From: Phlegmacium glaucopus
Taxonomy: Eukaryota > Basidiomycota > Agaricomycetes > Agaricales > Cortinariaceae
NCBI GenBank assembly: GCA_015039465.1
Contig: MU130696.1
Location: 682,001 to 746,000 of the forward strand
Length of the DNA stretch: 64,000 bases
Direction of reading: 5' to 3'
This document shows positions 35,455 to 47,559 of the stretch, piece after piece. Numbering within the stretch: the first letter of the stretch is position 1; each line of letters opens with the position of its first letter. The position numbers and the translations under genes were made by a program. Below the pieces are notes generated by a model. The model searched no databases and was not told the origin of the DNA. It worked only from the letters and a program-made list of their open reading frames with translations.

Positions 35455-35775
35455 AAAAAAGTGAAGATTAGTAAAAAGTGGTTAACGTGTTAACACTTGA
35501 GAAAAAGATTTCAGGGGGATCTCGGAAGTGATCCGATTTGTGACTCTTTATCTTGGCTCTACTAAAAACAATTGCCGCTCCAGATTTGTGTTTATGAAAG
35601 CTGCTAATTCTACGACGAGGAGGGAACACAAAGGCGGCGACAGTGACCCTCCAGGAGATGATTTGTAATAAGGCAACTCTTCCAATACCTGGGCCGCAGT
35701 AGAAGACCATGCATGCATCTCCGATGATATATTACTGCATGGTTAGCCTCATTTCAGCATCCGATTTTACTAGGT

Positions 35776-36466
35776 TCACTGGCTATGCACAACAGCAATC
35801 TCGATTACGGCGGAACCAGTCCCCGTAGCGTCTTTATACCTCTGGAGATTCATACTCGCTGTAATGGCCAATGTCACCTCGGTAGAAGATCTGCCACTAG
35901 TGAAGATGGAAGCCATGCTGGCGTCGACATCAATGACAGGCATCTAGTTAAAGCGTAGACGGTTTCATACGCAACTTTCCGCTCATGATCACTAGCCAAG
36001 TACTGCGCATTTTTAGAAGAATTATGGTTGGACTTGGAAATCAGTGGGGACATTGACAGACTTTTAGGTACTCCACATGCCAGTGAAACAGTGTTGCATA
36101 TATGTTAACTAGGTGTATCCAGGTATAGCAGAACATGGCTGCCGGGCAGTGGGCAGTTCAGCAAAATAGTCCTCTGGACAGCATGAGCGACAGAGTTGAC
36201 GAACAGACCAATCTGCTAAATCAATTACAAATGATCGCAGGGCACACGAACACCATTTGACCTTGCTGATATGAAATTTATAAGGCACATATAGGAATTA
36301 GGACAGGACTAGAGACGCTACTAGTACCTGGTATATACAAACGTGCCAGTGTAGCCGTATGCACGTTCGCATGTATAATTTCAGCATAACATAACTCACC
36401 GTGACTTTCATGGCCACCTTTGGTCTGTCCGCCAAATTGACTTTCTTTGACTGTCGTTTTTGGCAT
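35776..36466 (-). other. Unidentified minus-strand coding-like fragments
   Basis: Two open stretches with coding-like composition. One begins MPKTTVKESQFGGQTKGG at 36466 with a GTGAG donor about 70 bases in and an acceptor leading to TSSVSSP. The other (35776-35943) is a 55-codon ORF, MPVIDVDASMASIF then SSTEVTLAITASMNLQRY, ending VVHSQ. I do not recognise either; stops lie between them. Most likely another decayed gene in the island, less likely a short hypothetical gene. Confidence 0.3.
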
Positions 36467-36851
36467 ATATTACGATGACCGGGGCACAATCAATTTCAAA
36501 TGTCAAAGTGCGTCATATTTGCGGCTAAAATCTCTCAAAATCGTTCACGGTTGAGTGAAATTTGCCATTCACTTGATAACACCGTGGCGGTACTTGACTT
36601 TTAAGGAGTTATGAGGACCCCATTATTTTTCAATCTATGTCGAAGCGGCTGAATCCTAATTCTATCTTCTGGAATGAGTTTATTGGATGAGAACATAGAC
36701 AATAATATACAAGTCCACTTTGGATGTAGAGCTGTGTAATTATATGGCGATGTACGGGATTTGGCAAAAAAAACTCAGAGCAAACTTGATTCTGGGGTCC
36801 TATTGTCACCAAATAAGTATATTAACTCTGGATCCCTCTTGCGCTCTAATC

Positions 36852-39800
36852 ATGCCTTCACCTGCAGTTCTGGAGTCTCTAAACGCAAAGCGCACAGCTG
36901 TTCGATTAACTGGACTCCCCCTCATTGCGCTCAGCTTCCAGACTCTTGGTCTGTTGAACGTTTTTACACAACACACGTTTTTTATTCTAACATTCCATCT
37001 GACTGATAGGCATTATCTATTCCGACATCGGAACCTCTCCACTATATGTCTTGAACGGTATCTGGCCTGGTAACGGACCCGTTCCTTCGAACGAAGATGT
37101 CATTGGTGGAATTAGCGCCATCATCTGGGCTCTCACGCTGTTGCCATTGCTTAAATATGTAAATTTAAGTTCTCTTGATTGTGTCGACTCCACTAATAGG
37201 TTATCTCAGGTATTTATATCCCTCTACTTTGGAACCCACGAAGGTGAGCTATTCATGACATATGACTCTCCTCTTTGGTTAATTTCGTTACTACAGGGGA
37301 GGGTGGATCTTTTGCATTGTTCCAAGCCCTGTACCCCCCGCAGGATCAAAACTTGGATGAAGACCGTACCTTGTCTGGAGAAAGCAACTTTGGAAGAGGC
37401 AGAGCCGTAGCTCGCACATTCAGGCAGAAGGCTCGATGGCCTCTATTGTTATGGGTGAGTAGGCGGCGCCCGCGTAGTACCTTGAAAAATGCTGATAACA
37501 TGACCCTCTCAGTGTCTGTTTGGTACTGCGTGAGTAATTCCAACCAATCTTGTAAAAATCTCTAACAAAGCTTCTAGTCTTACCATGGCAGATGGTGTCT
37601 TCACACCCGCCGTCTCTGTCACGAGTGCTGTCGCAGGCATAGGAGTTGCGAAGCCATCCGTCAATAAAGATATCGTCCCCATTTCAGTCGTAGGTATTCA
37701 ACCAACTTTTCGGATTGACCTTAACCACCCGACAGGTTTTTTTATTGGTCCTTTTTTTCATACAACAATTTGGAACGGCCCGTTTGGCTTTTGCCTTCGC
37801 ACCAGGTACGCCCGATGATCGCCATAATGCAGCATCGTCTGACAATTTGACACAGTATCTTTCATATGGTTCCTTCTGTTGATTGGAACGGGGATATACA
37901 ACATAACTTTCTTTCCCGGTATTTTTCGCGCCTTCGACCCATCACGCGCCGTTCTGCGTAAGCTTCTCTGATTCTTTTGCGAAATTCAACTCTAAAAAAT
38001 CCCTTGTCCAGTCTTTGTGCGTACGAAGAACTATAGTATCTTAGCTGGAGTCCTACTTGCCGTTACGGGATGTGAAGCAATGTTTGCCAAGTTGGTCTTC
38101 AGCTTCAGTTGCTAAGCATTGCAACAGCGTCTCACCTTTTCTCAGTCTTGGGCAGTTCAATGCCTTTTCTATTCGGGTGTGTACCTTGACCACTGATGGT
38201 GGTTTAACCTAATTTTTGTTTTTTGAATTAGCTTTCTTTCTGTACCTTTGTCTATCCAGCTTTGGTTCTTGCGTACCTGGGTCAAGGTGCTCGCTTGATT
38301 CATGGTGGAGCTCCTGTACTTTCCAATGTCTTCTACAACTCCATACCAGGACCTCTTAATGGCCCATTATTCTGGTTAGTTGACTCTTCTTTAGTGGGGC
38401 TCAGTCTCTTACTTCTGAAATGTTAAGGATCATGTTTGTCTTCGCTATTCTTGCGACGGTAATATACTCTCTTTCAAACATTTCGGGCTTTACTGACAGT
38501 TCATCCAGCTCATTGCATCACAGGCGATGATCACGGCTACTTTCAGTCTTGTCCAGCAAATCGTCCACAGCAAAGCGTTTCCGCCTATACGCATGCTGCA
38601 CACCTCAGAGACGATCCAGGGCCAGATTTACATCCCTGCTTTCAACTGGACTCTTATGGTTGCGACTATTGTGATCGTTGCGGCCTTCACCAACCTTGCA
38701 AATCTGACCAACGCCTATGGATTTGCTGTTGCCACCGTCATGTTCTCTACCAGCGTGCTCATCGCTATCCAGATCCCCGTTCTCAAGCATTTGCCCATCA
38801 TTCTGGGTATTGCATACTTCTTGACATTTGGTTTCTTCGATGGTATGTTCTGTGCCTAAGGTAGATGGATGTTTTTATTGACAGCCCGACAGCTCTTTTC
38901 TGGGGGGCTGCTTTGAACAAGGTGCCACATGGTGCATGGGTGCCTCTACTCATTGGTGTCGTTCTGTAAAGTGGTCTCCTTCCTCAAATCTATTGGATCT
39001 CATCTATTTGCAGGCTCATGATAATGGTACTTTGGGTTTGGGCCAAGGTGAATGCCCTTACATTTATGCACTTATTCCGTACTAAATGTGTTGGCATAGC
39101 GTTTGGAAGACGACTTTGATGGTCAGAACCGCATGAATCTCCGGCACTTCATCCGTCCAAACGAGAAACCACAAGCTGATGATGACGATGATATTTCGTC
39201 GGAAGACAATTACCCAACATCATATTACTACGTCCAAAATCCATCGGAGAGAGTTATAGACGACAAGGCAGTAGAGCAAAGGAAAGAACTTCAACGCATT
39301 CCTACATTCGCAGTTTTCCATAAACTAGCTCCTGGGAAAGGCATTCCACATACTTTCGTTGGTGAGTTTGCCTTTCTTGACGACCATGTAGAGATTAATT
39401 CACATCTCTTGGTAGGCTTTATTCGCCAATGGCCTGCTCTTCCTCGTGTCGTGGTATGTATTTTAAGAACGACATATTTCTATATCGCATCTAATGATTT
39501 CTACGCCTTAGGTATTTTTGTCGGTCTGCATTGTTCCTTTTCCAAGAGTACCTGTCGATGAGCGGTATGTTGTAACCAAAGTCCGCACCGTTGAAGGCAT
39601 GTCATTCTTCTGCATCTACGATAGTCAATACTCAAACTTTTTCTAGGATTTTATGGAGCGACCTACTACATTGGTTTCCGCGATGAGTTCGACGTCAAGG
39701 TTGGTATCATGTTGTTTTTCTATTCTGTTATTTTGACTGTGATCTGAAATCGTTTAGAGCGAGGATCTGACTGAAAAAATTTGTGCCATTGAAAGGCAGT

Positions 39801-40244
39801 TGAACCCTCAAGTTTCAGAAACGCTTCTCGAAGAGATCCGAGCGGCCGGCCAGATGACGACACACATGTGGGTCCTCTTTCTTTTTCGAGCTGGGATATT
39901 TCTCATCCGATTTCGCCAGTGCACCCCATTACCATGTAGTTTCTAGAAAAGTTGATGTTGGATTCATCTCTCCAGTCGTTAATTATATGAGAGCCTTCCT
40001 GATAGAAGGCTTATATCGCCGCCTAGGTAAAATTTCAAGCTTAGTAGACTTTGTCTGTGCTGATAGTCTTTTAACAGCCACTATGTTCCCGGAAACAGCC
40101 AATTGGTTAACGCCTGCTGACGAGTACGTTCTCATTCCAACAACTTGCATTTCAAAACTAACTGTGTTGCATAAGAATTATTCACGTAGGCATCAACGCT
40201 GTTATCTGATTTTTGTACTTTGCCACAATCTGTTTACGTTATAA
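36852..40244 (+). CDS. High-affinity potassium transporter, HAK/KUP family
   Basis: About sixteen exons encode roughly 800 residues. The N-terminal membrane core has LTGLPLIALSFQTLG, IIYSDIGTSPLYVLNGIWP (family signature), and VIGGISAIIWALTLLPLLKY. Then come LYFGTHEGEGGSFALFQAL, LTMADGVFTPAVSVTSAVAG, an FPGIFRAFDPSRA loop, ANLGQFNAFSIR, and FVYPALVLAYLGQGARLI. The cytoplasmic C-terminal tail is acidic (DDDDDISSEDN). These match fungal HAK proteins, K+/H+ or K+/Na+ symporters of the plasma membrane induced by potassium starvation. The ATG at 36852 gives MPSPAVLESLNAKR; a longer N-terminus is possible. A 66-base stretch (40123-40188) near the end looks like an intron but is in frame, so two C-termini are possible. 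Confidence 0.9.
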
Positions 40245-40378
40245 CATTATCTACACTATGCACTATTCGACACCCGTATCCATATTATCAAAAATGTAGA
40301 CTAAAAGATCTTTGAATTTATTCCCCACGTGATTGAAGTTATCAAGTACTGAGTGTGACTCTCCGTTCAACTATCTAG

Positions 40379-41723
40379 ATGGCTTCAACGTCAACATCGA
40401 AAATCCTGTCTCTTCACGGAAAAGGATTAAAACTCAACACGCGAGAAGATATAGAACCCTATCTGAAAGATATTGATGCCACTCTACTTGAGGAGATCCA
40501 TCTAGGGGGAAATACAATCGGCGTAGACGCGTCGCAGGCTCTTGCTGAATTCCTTACAAAAACCCAGGTTCTCAAGGTACGTAAACGAACTATCTACAGC
40601 TTTCGATCAGATCTAAACCATATACCACCAGGTTGCTGATTTCGCAGATATCTTCACAGGCCGTCTGATCTCTGAAATCCCACAAGCGCTATCAGCGATA
40701 TGCGACGCACTCAAAGATAAAACTTCCCTCGTCGAGATCAACCTTAGCGATAATGCTTTTGGAGGACGATCTGTGGATCCTATGGTTCCCTTCCTCACAC
40801 ACAATCGGAGTTTCCAGATTTTGAGACTGAATAATAACGGTTTGGGTCCAGCTGGTGGTCAGGTCATTGCCAATGCTCTACTTGAGTCGGCCAAGTTGAG
40901 TAAAGCTGAAGGAAAGAAATCGAATCTTAAGACCGTCATTTGTGGTCGTAATCGTTTGGAGAATGGCTCAGCATCGGAATGGGCTGAGGCCTTCGCTGAA
41001 CATGGGACGCTTGTCGAGGTTCGGATGGTACAGAATGGGATACGGATGGATGGAATCACCGCTCTTGCCAAAGGTTTAACCAAGTGTCCCGATATCGAAT
41101 ATATCGATCTTCAAGATAACACCTTCACTGTTGATGGCGAGCTGACAGGCGTAGAAGCCTGGGCAGAAGCACTAGCATCATGGCCTAATCTCCATACCCT
41201 CAACCTCTCCGATTGTGTGCTCTCATCCGAGGGTGAAGTCCCAGAACTTATCAACGCCCTCTCCCTTGGATCGAATCCAAAATTACACACGCTACAGCTA
41301 CAGAATAACAATCTAGAAACTAGAACATTTGCGGTGCTCGCTGGGGCTGTTTCTAAAGGCCTCCAAAGCTTGAAGATTCTAGAGTTGCAATGGAATGATG
41401 TCGAGGAAGACGACGAGCATTTGGAAAATATTTCTTTAAGCTTGAAGCAGAGAGGTGGGAAGCTATTCGCCTCGGATGAAGAGGAAGAGGAGGAGGAAGA
41501 GGAAGAGGAAGAAAAGGAGGAGGAAGAGGAAGAAAAAGAAAAAGAAGAGGAAGAGGAAGAGGAGGAAAAGGAGGAAAAGGAGGCAGAAGAAAACGAGAAG
41601 GAAAAGGAGAAGGCGGAGGAAGAGAAAGCAAGCAAGGTGGACGAGACGCCGATAGGTCAAAATCGAATTGATAGTGCAGATGCTCTTGCCGATCTCTTCA
41701 GCAAGGTTGCCATTAAGCCGTAA
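40379..41723 (+). CDS. RNA1: Ran GTPase-activating protein (RanGAP, Rna1)
   Basis: Two exons joined over an intron at about 40577-40633. The leucine-rich-repeat domain runs from LHGKGLKLNTREDIEPYL through ADIFTGRLISEIPQAL, which contains the catalytic arginine finger position (FTGR) of RanGAPs, then SLVEINLSDNAFGG, ILRLNNNGLGPAGGQV, DIEYIDLQDNTF and HTLQLQNNNLETR. A long Glu/Lys tail (41480-41640) follows, as in yeast and vertebrate RanGAPs, and a final DALADLFSKVAIKP. It stimulates GTP hydrolysis by Ran in the cytoplasm, sustaining nuclear transport. The length is normal. The gene lies 134 bases downstream of the potassium transporter on the same strand. Confidence 0.95.
41478..41640 (+). 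repeat. Purine-only GAA/GAG tract encoding the RanGAP acidic tail
   Basis: Nearly uninterrupted purine run of GAA, GAG, AAA and AAG codons within the RanGAP coding sequence. It explains the long Phe/Ser/Pro-rich frames on the opposite strand, which are not genes. It is a likely site of length polymorphism. Confidence 0.8.
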
Positions 41724-42017
41724 CTATAGCCCTATTCCCTACCCACCACTAACGTATACCAGAGTAAAATGACATGAACGGAACATCTAGCTCAGTGACA
41801 GACCTATACAGTAGCCGCAAGCGTCGAAAAGGCGCCACAACAATCGATCACGAAATCAGGGTAGATTGAAATCATTGTATCGAGAAATCCTTCTCAGATT
41901 TGTCCCAGGAAGTCAGACATCCAACCCTCCGCTGATCCTTTTGAATTCAGCACTGTGATGACAAGCCACAGCCACAACGATGGTATTAGCATATGGAAAC
42001 AAAGTAAACATACGTCT

Positions 42018-43374
42018 TCATCGAACTTTGCAGATGATCCATCTTCCCTCGACGCCCTCCTTACGCCTTACATGGCCTAGTGGTACCTTCTGTTCTAGCC
42101 AATTCTCGACCTCGGAGCTGGAATTGTCCAGGACCACTGAATCTAAGCAAAGTGACCTCCTTAGCCAGGTCTTTGTAGTTGGATCGCACGAAAGCTCCCT
42201 ATACGCAGAACGGATGGTATCCCACGCGCTATCACCGGCTTTTCGTCTCAACGAATCTACCAGGAACAATAAAGCCCTCAAGCCTAAATCACTATTGGCA
42301 TGGGACTGAGATTCATCAAGAGTGGTGGTGGTAGATTCTTTGATGACTTCCAGGACAGTTTTTTTCTTCGATAGAATCTCGAACTTGGCATAGTTACGCA
42401 TTCGTAGACTTCGGGTTAGCGACATCAACCAGCTTGAGGCTCTTGATTGTTCGCGTAGCAGCACTTGGGTACGGTGCTGATCATACGTACTTTGGGAAGG
42501 GTAAGACGTTACAAGATGATGAAGGAGAGAGATCAGGACGCTGTGTATACTGGGATTGTGTAAGGTTGTTATTGAGTGGGCTGTATCTGGTCGTGCGAAG
42601 AGGGTGGGGATGATGGAGGCAGCTTGTTTTTGGGACTCGAAGATGACGGCTAGAGAGAGAGAGAGCTCATAGACTTGGTAGGTTATTCGTGGTCAGATAG
42701 AAATACGCGATTAAAGATCCAGCCGAGTATACGAACCTTCCAGCGCAAACAAATCGTTTCGCCCTGACGAGGTGATCCCTTCCCTCAATTTGCCTGTATA
42801 TGGAGGACATAAAAGATACTGATCAACTCCTGAATTGAACTCACGGAAAAGAATCAGCACATTTTCCTGGCTGTCAATACGCTGTCTCTTCTCTTTCTCC
42901 GATTCAGATACGCGCCAAGGATGATGAGTCAAAACATCGTCCAGCTTAAAGTCAAAAAGAATTCAGCCAGATGGACACCAAATGGAATAATAAAATTTTA
43001 GATCCTGACTTTTTCTTGGACGAAATTTCTGTACTCTTCCTGGATTTCATAGTTCTTCAAACTGCCAAGATGCTAATGTTCTATCATGACCCAGCCAATT
43101 TGAAGATTTGGGGGAGAAAGACTCACTCGTCTCCGTCTTTCTGTAATCCACTGCTTCTACTAACAGAGGCCATAAGATTCATGCGTCGTCTAGCTGTTTG
43201 AGCGTCCGAAGGAGAGACGGTTGTTGTCACCTCGGCGGTGGCTGTCTGAGGTATTGACTTCAAAGGTGTATTCGATAGCCTGCTAGCTTGTCCACGTCCT
43301 CGAGATTGCCAAGTTCTCCCATTGGCCGTTCCTCGTTGAATTTCCTTGTTGTTTCTCCTGTTAGTATTAGACAT
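42018..43374 (-). CDS. Conserved hypothetical protein, possibly SAC3/GANP-like
   Basis: Four exons on the minus strand: from MSNTNRRNNKEIQRG (start 43374), a Thr/Ser/Arg-rich N-terminus, then LKNYEIQEEYRNFVQEK, LDDVLTHHPWRVSESEKEKR, an ALEAVIFESQKQAASII segment, and a final helical part (SRASSWLMSLTRSLRMRNYA, WDTIRSAYRELSCD). The helical core with SLTRSLRMRNYAKF loosely resembles the SAC3/GANP domain of mRNA-export and proteasome-lid proteins (their ALRSGNYVRF pattern), but the match is weak. Convergent with RanGAP (295 bases) and divergent from the zinc transporter. Confidence 0.55.
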
Positions 43375-43582
43375 TTTGACGTTATAGTTTGCGTAGACTT
43401 CGCTGTGGAGGTTGTGGCCAAGGATACATATCTGTTCGTCACCGCAAACCGCCGGTCACACACCAACTAGCAGCCACGAGTTCTATTCGCTTTTGGACGG
43501 TTATCTGCTGACGCCATTATGATGCAATATGACGCGATTTCTCCTATAAAGTGGTACAGTACTGTATCACCATTGCCCAATC
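43375..43582. promoter_or_regulatory. Short divergent promoter between the unknown gene and the zinc transporter
   Basis: Only 208 bases separate the two start codons, so the regulatory elements must be shared or overlapping. A CCAAT-like GCCCAATC lies just before the transporter start (43575). Confidence 0.5.
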
Positions 43583-45433
43583 ATGAAAAAAACGACTCGG
43601 TTAGGAACAGTTCTCGCAATCAGCCTCGCCTTTTTCGCAGTAGAAGTAGCAGGTGTGTCATCTTTCATCGAAGGACTCTGAAACTAGCTCTAAATTAATG
43701 ATCAATTAGTGGGATTTAGGACGAAGAGTTTGGCTTTGCTTGCAGACGCAGTTCGTTATTTCTTTTACCGCGTTCGTAAACCCATGTGATTGTCGTGCAT
43801 AGTTCCATTATTTCAACGTACGCAAAATTTCCAAGGCAACGTGTATGAACTGAATCTAATCACTCGGTTTTCCAGGATGTTGTTTCATAGTGCGTTCCTG
43901 ATGTCAGTCTTTCATGAGTATCATGTTCATCTCCGAAATAAAGTGCCATCGCATTTGCTGCAGCATACGTACGCCCATTCTTTGAGCTCGGATTCAAAAC
44001 GCCTGACCGCCATGTATTCTAAATATACACTGTACAGCTCCATGAACGAGGACAACACGTGAGTTTTGGGGGGGGGGGCGTTCAAAATCGCATGTTTCGT
44101 TGACCTCAATTTCCTCTTTTCCTTTTTCCAGACGCATAGTTTCACTTACGCCTTCCACCGTGCCGAACTACTCGGTATGAAACTCTAAATCGCATAATGA
44201 CAGAGTGTGCCATATGCTCATGGCTTCTACAGGTGCCTTTTTCAACGGCGTTTTCCTTCTGGCTTTGGCACTGTCAATTTGTTTGCAGTCAATTGAACGT
44301 TTCGTTCATGTGGAAACAGTTGACTCTCCCAAGCTTGTCCTCATCGTGGCATGTGTCGGTCTAAGCCTGAATATTATTAGTGCATTTGTAATTCATGGTG
44401 AGTTCCTAATGCTCTTAATACTTTTTTAAATTCGATTGTAATTGAATAATATTCAGAACATCATGGCCATAGCCATGGAACCTCCATCCGGGCTGATCCA
44501 TATGAACCTCAAAAGATTAACTATCAGCGAGACCCCATCGTAAGTACACAACCCTGATCTTTCTCTGGGATCTGAAAACTAGTTGACCAATGTCAGCATG
44601 CTACACACAATCATACAATTCACCCTCCAGTTGAAGTACCGCAACACGACCTCGGTCTCCTCGGCGTGCTCATCCACCTTCTCGGTGATGCAGCGAATAG
44701 TATGCTATCGTCCACTAATATTCACGAACGTATCTGACGAACTGTCAGATGTTGGGGTTATTGTGGCCGCCGTTATTATGATGGAACTTGATTCTCCGAA
44801 GCGCTTTTATGCAGACCCTGCTGTATCTCTTGCGATCAGTCTCATTATTTTTGGTAGTGCAATTCCGATGAGTATGTATGTCTACTGTCAGCGAAGAGAA
44901 TATACCCCAAGAAATTTATTTTTAAACTCAACCGCAGCTCTCAGGTCTGGAAGGATTCTTTTAGAGGCTTCTCCGATACATTTAGACCTCGCAAAGGTGA
45001 AAGAGGATCTTCTCTCGGTACGTTCTCTTTTGCGTGAATTTCCTCTGACTTGACTAACATCTAGCCCTATAGATTCCCGATGTACTTTCGATACACGATC
45101 TCCATGTCTGGCACTTGTCTCAGTCGTAAGTAGCATCCCCATTCGTTATAATACTTAGGTCACTTATCACCCCCACCTTATTTTAGGGTTATTCTAGGGT
45201 CCCTTCACGTTTGTGTCCCCGTCAACACATCGCTTAAACAATGGGAGACGACTAAGAGGTACCTGCAATATTGTTTTGAAGAATATGGAATCAACCATGT
45301 CACAATTTCGCCCGAAATTCAACGAGATCCTCTAGCTCTCAAGGACTCGAGTGAAGGGATGGCTGGGTGTTGCAGAAGCTCTCCCGAAGATGACTTTGGG
45401 TGTGCCGTCAGTGCGTTAAACAAACCAGCATGA
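43583..45433 (+). CDS. CDF-family zinc transporter (Zrc1/Cot1-like)
   Basis: About ten exons. TM1 starts RLGTVLAISLAFFAVEVA; then FRTKSLALLADA leads to FHYFNDVVS with the TM2 HxxxD metal site. HSFTYAFHRAELLG, AFFNGVFLLALALSI and LVLIVACVGLSLNIIS form the next membrane helices. A His-rich loop (EHHGHSHGTS, HATHNHTIHP) precedes TM5 with HLLGDAANNVGVI, the second HxxxD site. The C-terminal domain has LSIHDLHVWHLSQS and a Cys-containing tail (AGCCRSSPED). Two HxxxD sites indicate Zn2+ specificity, typical of vacuolar transporters that detoxify zinc. The exon after VVS (about 43875-44060) could not be spliced into a convincing TM2 end; a G run (44066-44076) lies in the following intron. Confidence 0.85.
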
Positions 45434-45660
45434 CAGCAATCCACGAATATTTTTATCTTCCCCACCGAACGAAAGACCAGACTGCTCTATATATAATATT
45501 ATATAAGTTCTATCGGTAGATCGTCCTGATTATCATCTCTGTGGTGTCCGCGTCCAAGACACCGCGACTGCAGTTTGAACTTTTTATCAAACGGCACGGA
45601 CACACTTTTAAGTTCTAACTGAATAACGCTTGCTACACTGAAAAGGGAACGCAATTTATC

Positions 45661-46720
45661 ATGGAAATCACATCGAACGGGGTTTTACCAACGTCAATAT
45701 TGACAAAGGAACAAGTCCCACTTCGTACGGGTCCTCCTACACGCCAGGAACTCATAGTATATTACCCCGCAAAGTTTACTTGGGAAGAGCTCAAGACGTT
45801 CGTAAACTCAGGGTAAGGTCTATTGATTAGTAACGATTTCTTCGTTGAACTCATCAATACTTAAGAGATCTTGGACTCTTGAAGCGCGACCGTGAACTTC
45901 AAAAGAGATACGATGAATGGGCTGTTGGCATAGTCCAAAAATACGGATCAGTAGGTGAGTATAAATCAGGATAGGTATAACCAATATGGAGGATTGAAAA
46001 TCTATGGTCAGTTGGTTATCTTATGAACCATCGTTTGCGCTGGGGTCAGCCGGACACCTTGTCCCTTTTGAAATCCGATCTTGTTCAAAACGGCACTACT
46101 GAACCTCATGAATCTGCAATCCCCATTGATTCGGTGATTCCGCCCTATTTTTCATGGGAAACGCCATCGCAATTCGTCAGCATCATTGAAAACGATTGGC
46201 CTTATTCCGGTATATATAACCTCTCCCAAAGCTGTTATCAGTTATCATGTGCTTACACACGGAATTATCAGTACCTATGGAAGTAGAGCACACGCTGATA
46301 TGGACGAAAATGCCGATATATCACCCAGATCTGGTCGCAGACACTATCAAAAGTCGAATTGATCAAGATGGTCTATGGGGCTTTACAGGAAATGATATAC
46401 CTCCCCCATCACCATCCAATCTTTCTTCGTGTATCTCTAAACTCGCGGAGTGGGGCATCACAATGGATAAGATGATTAAATCAGAGCCTCCTACTGAGGG
46501 AGAAAATATTCTCATTCAAGGGGCTGGGAGGGAGGTACATCGATATGTAAAGAATAGATGGATAGAAAAGGACTGGGAGACTGCTTGGTTTGTCAACCCT
46601 CCCGTAAGTGTTGTTTCATCCATTTTGTGTTTTGGGCTGACTGAACGATCTCATTTTTTCCAGAGACTTCAAAGCGTTCCTGGTCTTGCTCATGTACATG
46701 TGTTTGCTCGACACAAGTAA
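45661..46720 (+). CDS. DUF3605-domain protein
   Basis: About five exons, roughly 270 residues. It starts MEITSNGVLPTS and contains YYPAKFTWEELKTFVNSG, LGLLKRDRELQKRYDEW, VQKYGSVVGYLMNHRLRWG in the N-terminal half, and ends ENDWPYSG..EHTLIWTKMP, EVHRYVKNRW, WFVNPPRLQSVPGLAHVHVF. The initial W..L..DL..L.R....Y..W...I...YGS pattern and the terminal NPP-SLQS-VPGL-HVHVF motif match the fungal DUF3605 family, whose biochemical role is unknown. No signal peptide or membrane segment was seen. Confidence 0.7.
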
Positions 46721-47559
46721 CATGGCCCATATCACCACCTTGGTGTTTCATGTTCGGATACCGTTAGAATGTCAATTGTTTAGATATATAGATACTATAG
46801 AGATTCAGTACCAGTATACTCAGTTGAAATTTCGTCTTTGCGATCAATCCTTAGATAGCGCATTCAATAACAAGCAGCTCTTCACACAGACCAGTGTGTA
46901 TTTGATAGACCCTAGGTTAAAATCCATACATGGCTAAAATCTCAACCAGGGGGAAATGCAGAAGGTCCTGTACTATTACCGCGCAAACATTGGGGTCATA
47001 GAAGTGTATCAATAGCGGGCAGTGGAAATGACGGCGAGACGAAAGCAGGGACCATCTTGCGCAGGTTGTGTTCAAGTGCACAAGGAGAAGGAAAGTTGGC
47101 CTTGGTGTAGGAGCCAAGAGATTCAGCTGTCCAACTGCAGGCGCGCAATGATGCCAAGCAGTACTATGTACATCACGCAAGTTAAGAGGAGAGGAATGAC
47201 CAAGGAATGACAGCGTCTTGAAGGGATGCTTGAACTGAATTCTGTCACAAAGCAAAGATGCGCTCCATCATCATTGATAACTTGAAGGAAATTTGAGAGC
47301 TAGGACGAGCGAAATGATCAAGGCAGATCAAGGCACTGCGGAATTTCCAGTTTCAACTGCGTCGCATCATATAATAAGCTTGATATATCGCCAAGCAAAA
47401 AAGTAACCATTGGGGCCAGATGCTTGAGAATGCCCTCAAAGAAGCTAAATTGGGGTTCCTTCTGCTCATTAGTGGGACTTGAATAAGCATTTTCTAACTG
47501 TCACGTGTCTATATTTTATGCTCCAAGCATGCTATTACATAAATAAATACTATTCACCC
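46721..47559. other. Intergenic, nothing recognised
   Basis: About 840 bases between two plus-strand genes. Open stretches on both strands (for example 46917-47255 minus) show no motif or splice support. Confidence 0.45.

Noticed and set aside
41111..41635. 174-codon Ser/Phe-rich ORF on the minus strand, and Arg/Lys-rich ORF on the plus strand (41455-41655)
   Set aside because: Both are shadows of the purine-only tract that encodes the acidic RanGAP tail.
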